Shown: one piece after another, positions 25,575 through 32,335 of the stretch | Layout: every line of letters begins with the position of its first letter | Position numbering within the stretch: position 1 is the stretch's first letter | DNA from: Bacteriovorax stolpii | Lineage (GTDB): Bacteria; Bdellovibrionota; Bacteriovoracia; Bacteriovoracales; Bacteriovoracaceae | DNA: 35,948 nt | Assembly (NCBI GenBank): GCA_945860895.1 | Contig: CAMASK010000024.1 | Location: 1 to 35,948 of the forward strand | Direction of reading: 5' to 3' | Program-made: the position numbers and the translations under genes | The notes under the pieces: generated by a model | Told to the model about the DNA's origin: nothing | The model's database searches: none | Seen by the model: the letters and a program-made list of their open reading frames with translations, nothing else

Positions 25575-26394
25575 TCCTTATTCACTCTTAAAATGTAAGA
25601 AACCCCTGCGTTTAGCGGGGGTTTTCTGTTTTTTATTTATTTTCTTATTTTCATCTTGTTCTGGTGTAATTATTCCGGTCAGGTCAGGGCGTAGTAAAAA
25701 TCTAGCTTCAGAATATAAAGAAATCACCCCACATGACTATGAAGATCATCTGGCGTCGCTAAAGCAGCCCTTTCTTGCAGATCAGGATACGAAAATTTAT
25801 AAAACAAATGAGTCAACTAAGAAGTATATTCAAAATTTATTACTTGAAATTATTTCGAACAACGAAATATTTTTTAAAAAATTGAAGCAAGCTACTGTGA
25901 CAATTATTGATAGTGAATCGCCTCTTCATTTTTCCTTACCAAAAGGTGAATTATTTCTATCACGAGGATTAATCACAAAGTACCTAAAAAATGAAAGTAT
26001 GCTTGTGTGTGTTCTATCTTATGAATTAGTTAGAAGCGAAAAACTGCTTTATCCAAAACAAACATTTGTTCCCATCGGGTATATTACTCTTGAAAGAATG
26101 ATAAATCTGAACAGACTTAGTTTAGATGAAAAAATGGAAGTCCATAAATGGGCCCATCATATTACGATAAGAAGTGGATTTGATGGTGAATATTATTTAT
26201 CCTGGTTACAGGTCCAGAATAGAAATACTGCTGACTTTATTTTGCAAGTGGGGGATGCTACTCAAATAACAAGAGAAGAATCCTTATTTAAATCTTTTTT
26301 AATCAATTCAACCCATGAAGAACAGGTTATATCAAAAAAGAACTCATCTAAAAGTTTTTATACATTTATCAACAGCATACGGGACGTTTTATGA
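25552..26394 (+). CDS. M48-like lipoprotein lacking the zinc-protease active site
   Basis: Start uncertain: GTG 25552 (280 residues, overlapping the LysM gene by 23 bases) or a CTG at 25606, which would give a compact lipoprotein signal ending in LFSSC. The middle follows the M48 protease plan: PLHFSLPKGELFLSRGLITKYL matches the PNAFALPGGxIxVTxGLL strand-helix, then VLSYELVRSEK sits where HEXXH should be. The family's E-A-D helix appears as EVHKWAHHITIRSGFDGEYYL. Both zinc histidines are replaced (Tyr157 and Arg161), and no motif replaces them. I therefore infer no metalloprotease activity; it may act as a chaperone or adaptor. Its TGA overlaps the amgK ATG (ATGA). Confidence 0.68.
   Translation: MTSQLKCSPYSLLKCKKPLRLAGVFCFLFIFLFSSCSGVIIPVRSGRSKNLASEYKEITPHDYEDHLASLKQPFLADQDTKIYKTNESTKKYIQNLLLEIISNNEIFFKKLKQATVTIIDSESPLHFSLPKGELFLSRGLITKYLKNESMLVCVLSYELVRSEKLLYPKQTFVPIGYITLERMINLNRLSLDEKMEVHKWAHHITIRSGFDGEYYLSWLQVQNRNTADFILQVGDATQITREESLFKSFLINSTHEEQVISKKNSSKSFYTFINSIRDVL
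25600..25635 (+). terminator. Terminator-like hairpin inside the start of the M48-like gene
   Basis: AAACCCCTGC (25600-25609) pairs with GCGGGGGTTT (25615-25624) around GTTTA, a 10-pair stem with one T.G pair. T-rich sequence including six T follows. It lies just after the LysM gene and within the signal-peptide region of the next frame. Confidence 0.75.
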
Positions 26395-27422
26395 AACCAG
26401 AACAAACAGAAAGATTTTTTATTGAAGAGTTATTCAACAAAACTCAGGATAAAAATATTCTTAAAGAAGAGAAACTCGAAGAGGTTGATAAATTAACGGG
26501 AGATGCCTCAACTCGTAGATATTACAGAATTTTTACAAACCGTGATAGCTATGTCGTTTGCCTGGACAATCCTTTCGATGAAGAGATAGAAAAACATCCT
26601 TTTATGTCAGTTCAACAATTTCTGGAACAAAATCATGTTCGCGTGCCAGAAATTATGGATCACAATTTATCACGTGGTTATTTATTAGAAGAAGATTTAG
26701 GTAACGAAACGTTGCTTCAAAAACTTTCTGCAACAACTAGCACAGAGGAAGAATTTAGAGTTTATAAAGTAATTATTGATCAACTTCTTGAACTCCATCG
26801 CATACCTCAGTCAAAAGTAATAAACCCCAATCTGTTTAAGTTAAAATTTGATCATCAGAAATTTATGGATGAAACTCTTTTTACTTTCAAATATTTTTTC
26901 AATTTCTTTAATAAATGCCAGGATGAAGATTTGTTGAAAGGTCTTGAAGCTGAATTTGAACCAATTATGAAAAGATTAGCGGAACAGAAAATGGTTATTA
27001 CTCATCGTGATTTCCATTCGCGTAATATAATGGTTAAAAAAGGTAAATATATTTTTATTGATTTTCAAGATGCAAGATGGGGTATTCCTCAATACGATTT
27101 AGTTTCATTGCTTGAGGATTGTTATTACGACTTAAAAGAAGAAAATCGTCAAAAATTAAAACGTTATTATTTCGACAATCTAGATCCTGCCATTCATGGA
27201 CAAAAGACCTACGAAGAATTTGAGTCTCTTTACCAGGATATGCTTATTCAAAGGGTCTTTAAAGCAGTTGGAAGCTTTTGTTATATTTATAATTGGCGTA
27301 AAGATGATCGATATTTAAAATACATTGGATTTGCTATGGAAAAAATCCGCAAGACCATGATGGATAATCCTAAGTATACGAATCTTCAAAAACTACTTTT
27401 TCAAAATTATTATGCAAATTGA
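26391..27422 (+). CDS. amgK: AmgK-like anomeric MurNAc/GlcNAc kinase
   Basis: AmgK phosphorylates free MurNAc/GlcNAc at the anomeric position, feeding UDP-MurNAc through MurU and bypassing early cell-wall synthesis. The 343-residue protein has the aminoglycoside-phosphotransferase fold. It shows GDASTRRYYRI (37-47, nucleotide loop), the catalytic loop ITHRDFHSRNIMV with Asp207 and Asn212, and the metal motif IDFQDARWG with Asp224. The paired nucleotidyltransferase directly downstream, overlapping by 11 bases, makes AmgK much more likely than an antibiotic kinase. The ATGA junction with the M48-like gene couples their translation. Confidence 0.85.
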   Translation: MKPEQTERFFIEELFNKTQDKNILKEEKLEEVDKLTGDASTRRYYRIFTNRDSYVVCLDNPFDEEIEKHPFMSVQQFLEQNHVRVPEIMDHNLSRGYLLEEDLGNETLLQKLSATTSTEEEFRVYKVIIDQLLELHRIPQSKVINPNLFKLKFDHQKFMDETLFTFKYFFNFFNKCQDEDLLKGLEAEFEPIMKRLAEQKMVITHRDFHSRNIMVKKGKYIFIDFQDARWGIPQYDLVSLLEDCYYDLKEENRQKLKRYYFDNLDPAIHGQKTYEEFESLYQDMLIQRVFKAVGSFCYIYNWRKDDRYLKYIGFAMEKIRKTMMDNPKYTNLQKLLFQNYYAN

Positions 27423-28365
27423 TCATTGTTTAATTCTAGCAGCTGGTTTTGGAACTCGCATGGGTATCATTGGTCAGAAACTTCCAAAAGTATTGTGGCC
27501 AGTTTTCGAAAAAAGCTTACTTGAGCTTCAGGTTGCGTATGCTCGTTCTCTTGGTTGTAAAAATATTTACATAAATCTACACTACATGGGAGAAGAAATT
27601 GAAAAGTATTGCAAAGAAAAATCAGCTTTTGAAGATGTGATTTTTCTTTGGGAAAAACCAGAAATATTGGACATAGGGGGCGCTGTTCACAACCTCGCAG
27701 CGAGAGAAGAAGTTAAATACCGTGGAAAACTTCTGGTTTTAAATGCAGATCAATTTTTTTATATAAAAAAAGAAGAGTTGGAAAAACACCTCATTCCTTT
27801 CAAAAAATCACCAGCCGTTCTTTTTAGTTATTGGGTAAACTCTAACCTTGGTTACAATGGTTTAAACATCAATGAGAACAGGTTGGTTACGGCGATTACT
27901 AAAAATAGAGATCTCTTATCCGATTCTAAAGTCGAGACCTATACAGGAATTTCTTATATCGACTTGACGCAATTAAAACCACAAAAAGGTGTAAGTGCCT
28001 TTTTTGAAAGTGTCTGTCCATTTATAGAAAAAGATATCCCTGTAATTCTCCTTCAAAAAGTTGATTATTGGGATTTTGGGACATTGAAGCGTTTCTGGGA
28101 AAGTTCTTTCCGAATTTTAGAGACCTATACAAAAAATTCGAATCACCCTTTTTTAAGATTTTTAGTGACTGAAAGAGCATTAAAAACGTGGAAGATTGAT
28201 CTTATTAAAATTTCATATAATGCATCTTCATCAAGGATTATTAATCTTGCCTCTGAAAAACTGGAAGCTGATAGCGGAACTGCAATATTTATAACGTCGG
28301 CTAAGATTAAAAAATCATCTTTGCCGTTGATTTACTGGAATGATTTAAGTGAAGAGATTAAGTAA
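27412..28365 (+). CDS. murU: MurU-like MurNAc-1-phosphate uridylyltransferase
   Basis: MurU makes UDP-MurNAc from MurNAc-1-phosphate and UTP. This 317-residue protein has the sugar-nucleotidyltransferase signature LAAGFGTRMGIIGQKLPKVLWP (positions 9-30) with GxGTRM and the LPK lysine, then VLNADQFFY for the metal-binding Asp and VDYWDFGT near residue 220. It is longer than typical MurU (~220-240) by a C-terminal extension of about 80 residues (from about 230). Pairing with amgK supports the call. A different sugar-1-phosphate uridylyl- or thymidylyltransferase is possible. Its 3' end overlaps the ferredoxin gene by 8 bases on the opposite strand. Confidence 0.83.
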   Translation: MQIDHCLILAAGFGTRMGIIGQKLPKVLWPVFEKSLLELQVAYARSLGCKNIYINLHYMGEEIEKYCKEKSAFEDVIFLWEKPEILDIGGAVHNLAAREEVKYRGKLLVLNADQFFYIKKEELEKHLIPFKKSPAVLFSYWVNSNLGYNGLNINENRLVTAITKNRDLLSDSKVETYTGISYIDLTQLKPQKGVSAFFESVCPFIEKDIPVILLQKVDYWDFGTLKRFWESSFRILETYTKNSNHPFLRFLVTERALKTWKIDLIKISYNASSSRIINLASEKLEADSGTAIFITSAKIKKSSLPLIYWNDLSEEIK

Positions 28366-28546
28366 TCCTTTTTTCTTTAATGCAATCTACCGGACACACT
28401 TCAATGCAAAGTCCACAGATGGTACAGCTCCATGTGTCAATTAAATATTCAGCGCCATTACTAATAACCGCATTTTCTGGACAAACCATTTTGCAGTTAT
28501 CACAGGCAATGCAGATAGAAGAAATTTCGAGTATTATTTGAGACAT
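28358..28546 (-). CDS. Small 2[4Fe-4S] ferredoxin
   Basis: This 62-residue electron carrier has two cluster motifs: Cys12-x2-Cys15-x2-Cys18-x3-Cys22-Pro and Cys41-x2-Cys44-x2-Cys47-x3-Cys51-Pro. I chose the ATG at 28546 over a TTG at 28564. A TATAAT on the minus strand (forward 28553-28558) lies only 7 bases before this ATG, so the mRNA may be leaderless. It is alone on its strand between the plus-strand murU and PilZ genes, and nothing nearby identifies its redox partner. Confidence 0.92.
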   Translation of the reverse strand: MSQIILEISSICIACDNCKMVCPENAVISNGAEYLIDTWSCTICGLCIEVCPVDCIKEKRIT

Positions 28547-28571
28547 AAGATTATTATAGGGCAAATTTGAT

Positions 28572-29303
28572 ATGGAACAATTGAAAGTAAAAAAAAAAGA
28601 TGGCCTGGCAATAAATATGGTCCTATTCCTGGGCCTTACATATATTTTTCTTTATCTCCAATACGCCTATAGACATCACTTATCACCTTTTTCTATCGCT
28701 TATCTTCAAAAGAGCATTGAACTTTTCTGGTATGCACTAATCCCTCTTGCAATAACTGCAAGACTCGTTTGGCGTCATCATCATTGGTCTCTTCCTGCCT
28801 ATGCTTTTTGTATTTCCTTGGTGAGCTATAAAGTAATTGAAGGTTTGTTTATTGAATTTAATAAGATAATCGTTATCGCCCTTTTCTGTTTTCTAGTGAT
28901 TGCTTATTTTCTATATCAGCTTTTCCATTATTACCTTTCCTTGGCGAGTCTTAATGCTAATTACTCTTCATTTGACTTGTTTACACCACTATTAAAGACC
29001 ATTGATTGCCAAATTAGTGCTGAGGGTTCTCAGTACCAAGGTTTTCTTACCAATTGGGATGATGAAGGCTGTTTTATTAAATTAAAACAGGCGCTTTCTG
29101 TCTCGGACGACAAAGTTTTAATTACGATCCACTTTAAAGGCAGGAGTTTTGAACAAGAAGGGGAAGTTGTTGCTCACTCTATTGATTTAACTGGCATTGG
29201 AATAAAATTTGGTAAAACCCCTAAGGGATTAAATGTTTTCAATTGGGCTGAGTTCGATGAGCTTATCCATGAATTGGGTTTTAAACCAGAAAGGCTTAGA
29301 TGA
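28572..29303 (+). CDS. Membrane protein with C-terminal PilZ domain
   Basis: This protein is likely a c-di-GMP receptor tethered to the inner membrane. The 243 residues have about four membrane segments (14-34, 50-64, 74-92, 97-118), then a cytoplasmic PilZ-like domain (about 140-235). That domain has LTNWDDEGCFIKLKQ and SIDLTGIGIKF, the latter corresponding to the (D/N)xSxxG ligand motif with Thr for Ser. The RxxxR element that binds c-di-GMP is not clear, so ligand binding is uncertain. The start lies 25 bases from the divergent ferredoxin ATG. The stop overlaps the next lipoprotein start by 4 bases (ATGA). Confidence 0.75.
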   Translation: MEQLKVKKKDGLAINMVLFLGLTYIFLYLQYAYRHHLSPFSIAYLQKSIELFWYALIPLAITARLVWRHHHWSLPAYAFCISLVSYKVIEGLFIEFNKIIVIALFCFLVIAYFLYQLFHYYLSLASLNANYSSFDLFTPLLKTIDCQISAEGSQYQGFLTNWDDEGCFIKLKQALSVSDDKVLITIHFKGRSFEQEGEVVAHSIDLTGIGIKFGKTPKGLNVFNWAEFDELIHELGFKPERLR

Positions 29304-29740
29304 AAGTTTTATCTCTACTCGCTTTATTTCTTCTCGCTTCTTGTATTAAAGATGATTTAAGTCCTGAAGGCGCTCTAAAGGATTTCGTTGAATCCAGGAT
29401 TGGCAAGGTTGTAGAAAGAGAGTTTGTTCTCGAACGTACAACTGGTAAAATGTTTCAAAGCTTTGAAAACATGTCCGATGAGGATTTTCAAAAATTTGCA
29501 GACATGAGAAATATTAAGACTGAAAGCTTCAAAGTACTGTCTAAATCGTGCCAGGAAAAAAAATGCTTTTTAACTTATTCAATAGCTTACCTCACTAAAG
29601 AAAATGACAAGACTACCTTTACTTCTGAAGTAAAGAAAATCGCGGAACTCGTTCAAGTCGAAAACAAGTGGTTGATTGCTGATGTCAGCAATATCAAAAC
29701 TTACCATGAGAGTCTTGAACCCATTAATCCGCTAGAATAA
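29300..29740 (+). CDS. Lipoprotein of unknown function
   Basis: The 146-residue protein has a lipoprotein signal (MKVLSLLALFLLASC, lipid on Cys15). The mature domain is about 130 residues, contains a Cys pair (SCQEKKCF) that could form a disulfide, and alternates strands (TYSIAYLTKEN, ENKWLIADVSNI). The shape resembles small NTF2-like or DUF4878-type lipoproteins, but I cannot name it. It is translationally coupled to the PilZ protein and precedes another unknown gene with 23 bases between the stop and the next ATG. Confidence 0.72.
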   Translation: MKVLSLLALFLLASCIKDDLSPEGALKDFVESRIGKVVEREFVLERTTGKMFQSFENMSDEDFQKFADMRNIKTESFKVLSKSCQEKKCFLTYSIAYLTKENDKTTFTSEVKKIAELVQVENKWLIADVSNIKTYHESLEPINPLE

Positions 29741-29763
29741 AGCTGAGAGAGTTGGGACTACTT

Positions 29764-30186
29764 ATGTCAAATAAACACTTTGTTTCTTTTTTACTGGATG
29801 AAACTTTGAAACTTCAAAAAAGTGGAGAGGTTGAATTATCCAGCCTTGAGTTAAAGTTAAAAGATTACAGACTAAGCTTTCTAAAAGGTGAATTCATTCC
29901 TCAAACACAAATTCTAAGATTTGCCACTCCATTTGGTAACTTGGATATTCCTGTTAACTGGTCGATATTCTCTGTTGAAAATTCCCTGACCCGGTATACG
30001 TTGTTGGAAGCTAAAAATGATGTGGATAATTTCCTTCTCATTATTAAAGCCGCATGGAAAATCCCAATCGAAAAACTACTAATAACTCATGATGATGGTT
30101 TTTGTTATATGGTCGGTTTAAAGGCTGGTGAGGATGTTCACTTGCATGATCTGATTCATCCTCAAGAATGGCTTAAAATAGCTTAA
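29764..30186 (+). CDS. Unknown cytoplasmic protein
   Basis: I do not recognise this 140-residue protein. The ATG at 29764 is chosen over an upstream TTG because a GGGA lies about 7 bases before it. There is no signal peptide or membrane segment. It is a mixed alpha/beta protein with a conserved-looking C-terminal half (FLLIIKAAWKIPIEKLL, then GFCYMVGLKAGEDVHLHDL). It is last in the PilZ operon, and a strong bidirectional terminator follows. The function is unknown. Confidence 0.65.
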   Translation: MSNKHFVSFLLDETLKLQKSGEVELSSLELKLKDYRLSFLKGEFIPQTQILRFATPFGNLDIPVNWSIFSVENSLTRYTLLEAKNDVDNFLLIIKAAWKIPIEKLLITHDDGFCYMVGLKAGEDVHLHDLIHPQEWLKIA

Positions 30187-30220
30187 AAAAAAGCCCGCTC
30201 TAAATAAAGCGGGCTTTTTT
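30187..30220. terminator. Bidirectional terminator between the PilZ operon and nfo
   Basis: AAGCCCGCT (30191-30199) pairs with AGCGGGCTT (30208-30216) around an 8-base loop, with A-rich 5' and T-rich 3' flanks. It can end transcription of both converging genes. Confidence 0.9.
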
Positions 30221-30240
30221 GATTAAAACCTGAATTCGAA

Positions 30241-31077
30241 TTATAAAGCGATGTAGTACTGCTTTAACATAGCTGCATCTACTTCCAGATTTGGAGAGTT
30301 ACAAACTACGTATCCACGGCAGTCCATATCTTTTAAGGCTTTCATTAAATCTTTCCAGTTAAACTTTGATTTCTCAAGGTTAAGATGCTTTAAATCACCC
30401 TTTGAGTTTGAACTGATGCCAGAAATATGAATGTGCATTTCTTCAAGAGATTTAGGACCGAGTTCATTCTTTAATGTTTCAAGCGTTTCGCAGAAACCTT
30501 TATAGTCATTTACTGAACCAGTGCGAGCATACAAGTGTGAAAAATCCATGCATGGTTTGCAGCTATTTACTGATTTTGAAAGACTAATCAATTCTTCCAG
30601 AGAACCAAATTGAGATGTCTTTCCAGTGAGTTCCGGACGAAGTTCAATTTCAATATCAAGACGAGATAAACGCTCTTCAATTACGTTTAAAGACTTTTCA
30701 ACTAAATCAAAAACATCATATGGAGAATCTTTCATGTAGAAAGCAGCATGGAATGTCATTGATTCGGCACCACATAAATCAGAGATTTTAGCAGTTTGAA
30801 TGATGCGCTCTACTGATGAGTCAATTTTATCTTGCTCACGAGCGTTTAAGTTAATGTAGTAAGGACCATGAGAAGTAAGAGGAACTCCTAGTTCATAAGA
30901 CACTTTACGAAGTGCTGATGAAACTTCTTCCTTCATACGCACACCATGAGCGAACTCAAGCTGCATGCAATCCAAACTCAATTCGTGAATGCGTTTCACG
31001 CCTTCAACTGGATTGTTTTTCTTGGCAGTGCTATTAGGAACGCCGGCAGTGCCAAATAATAGACGATCAAAAGCCAT
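30241..31077 (-). CDS. nfo: Endonuclease IV-like (Nfo family) protein with a changed metal ligand
   Basis: Endonuclease IV cleaves DNA at abasic sites using a three-zinc centre in a TIM barrel. The 278-residue protein shows TSHGPYYINL, MTFHAAFY, IELRPELTGK, CMDFSHLYAR and MHIHISGI, which fit the zinc-ligand positions of the family (archaeal-type version). The expected final Glu of an ESP-like motif is Asn here (VVCNSPNLE), confirmed by an AAC codon. The enzyme may thus have altered metal binding or activity. It follows the BFD-like gene on the same strand. Alternative: a non-nuclease member of the same TIM-barrel superfamily. Confidence 0.8.
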   Translation of the reverse strand: MAFDRLLFGTAGVPNSTAKKNNPVEGVKRIHELSLDCMQLEFAHGVRMKEEVSSALRKVSYELGVPLTSHGPYYINLNAREQDKIDSSVERIIQTAKISDLCGAESMTFHAAFYMKDSPYDVFDLVEKSLNVIEERLSRLDIEIELRPELTGKTSQFGSLEELISLSKSVNSCKPCMDFSHLYARTGSVNDYKGFCETLETLKNELGPKSLEEMHIHISGISSNSKGDLKHLNLEKSKFNWKDLMKALKDMDCRGYVVCNSPNLEVDAAMLKQYYIAL

Positions 31078-31092
31078 TAGAAACCCCTCTGA

Positions 31093-31332
31093 CTAAAATA
31101 TCTTATTCACCCAAGTATTAATTCGTTTTAAGCATCCCTGACAACCCTGCCCGAGACCAAAGTTCTCTTGCATAATCATCAGATCAAAAGTGCCTTGTGA
31201 TTTACAAGCCTCTCGAATGTCGGCCACGTTAACACAAAAGCATTCACAAATGAGAATTTCATCATCAAGTTTTTCAGTGTTTGAAATTAATTCACACACT
31301 TGATCAATCTGACTTAGAAATTCTTTATCCAT
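31093..31332 (-). CDS. BFD-like [2Fe-2S] protein
   Basis: This 79-residue protein has a bacterioferritin-associated-ferredoxin-type pattern. A C-x-C (Cys31/Cys33, with Cys29 extra) is followed by Val-Asn-Val-Ala-Asp-Ile, then Cys64-x2-Cys67 some 30 residues later. It also has the typical GLGQGCQGC. The ATG at 31332 is preferred over a TTG at 31359. Unlike Bfd, an N-terminal helix of about 25 residues precedes the domain. No bacterioferritin gene is adjacent; the Nfo-like gene is next on the same strand. Confidence 0.78.
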   Translation of the reverse strand: MDKEFLSQIDQVCELISNTEKLDDEILICECFCVNVADIREACKSQGTFDLMIMQENFGLGQGCQGCLKRINTWVNKIF

Positions 31333-31513
31333 GTCTGACTCTGTCACTCTGCAAAACAACTCTCAAAAATTTAAAAAAGAGTTATCGGTTTATAGTCCTA
31401 AGGGCCATTTATGTCCATGAGAAAGCCTTAAGGGTGTAATAAAGTAATGCAAATAAGATTTATGAAATGGTAAACTACTGGTAACTCCGTATTATTTTAA
31501 GGCTTTACGAAAC

Positions 31514-32335
31514 ATGCGCGTGACCACATTTATAATCTTTATAACCTGTTTATTAAGCCTGTTGCTATGGGTGTTTCTAAGTGGGGCTTTATATTTTTTT
31601 GGATTAGTTGTCCTCATATTTTTCCTCATAATAACGATAGGTTACACTGACACAGCAATTCTTTTCTTCATGGGTGCACGTGAAATTAAAAGTCGAGATG
31701 AACATCAGTTTCATGCATCGGCAATGCAAGAAGCCTATAAGTTAGCTGTTCCATTGCCCAATCTCTATTTTTACAATGGTGCCCTTGAGCGAGCTTTTAT
31801 ATTACAGAGCGGTAAAAGTATCAGTCTGATTTTTAGTAAAAATCTCTTAGAGATCTGTACCAAGGATGAACTCTCAGCAATATGCTTTGAACTTTTGCTT
31901 CAGGCTAGAGTGAATATGGCCAGTAAACGAACAAAGGTCATGTTCGTTGTTGGATTGTTTTCATGGCTGTCTCATTCAGTATTAGGCCTTTTAATAAACA
32001 TCATTCCCGTCAAAGAAATCAGGCAGAGTTTGATGTGGTTCATGTATTACTTTCTTCAACCTTGGGTTGAGGTCATATTTAAAGCCACTTTAGGTGAAAA
32101 ATATTTTAGAAAGCTGGAATCTCTGATGAAGAAATACCCTTTTGAAAATGAACTTTTAATGAAATTTGGTTCTAAACTTAGAAAACGAGATGATATATAT
32201 TCACTTGCAAGTCGAAAAATTATTGAGTTCTCATCTTTAAGTAAGAATCGCCATTATCAAAATATCATTACCCTTGAGTTTTTACCCCATGAATGGGATT
32301 TGATTTTTGATTCCAGAATGGAGGCACGTGCTTAA
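31514..32335 (+). CDS. HtpX-like membrane protein lacking the HEXXH active site
   Basis: This 273-residue protein follows the HtpX (M48) plan. It has two N-terminal membrane segments (5-20, 23-44), a cytoplasmic domain, a third segment at about 141-162 and a fourth at about 172-190. MGAREIKSRDEHQFHA and YKLAVPLPNLYFYNG match the HtpX regions before the active site. The HEXXH position after KDELSAI reads FELLL (125-129), so both zinc histidines are absent. It is probably an inactive homologue that could sense or hold membrane proteins. It overlaps the downstream sensor kinase by 8 bases (GTG start), implying a functional link. Confidence 0.7.
   Translation: MRVTTFIIFITCLLSLLLWVFLSGALYFFGLVVLIFFLIITIGYTDTAILFFMGAREIKSRDEHQFHASAMQEAYKLAVPLPNLYFYNGALERAFILQSGKSISLIFSKNLLEICTKDELSAICFELLLQARVNMASKRTKVMFVVGLFSWLSHSVLGLLINIIPVKEIRQSLMWFMYYFLQPWVEVIFKATLGEKYFRKLESLMKKYPFENELLMKFGSKLRKRDDIYSLASRKIIEFSSLSKNRHYQNIITLEFLPHEWDLIFDSRMEARA

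Noticed and set aside
26391-27422. Aminoglycoside antibiotic resistance kinase
   Set aside because: The fold is shared, but the overlapping MurU-like gene makes the AmgK cell-wall role far more likely.
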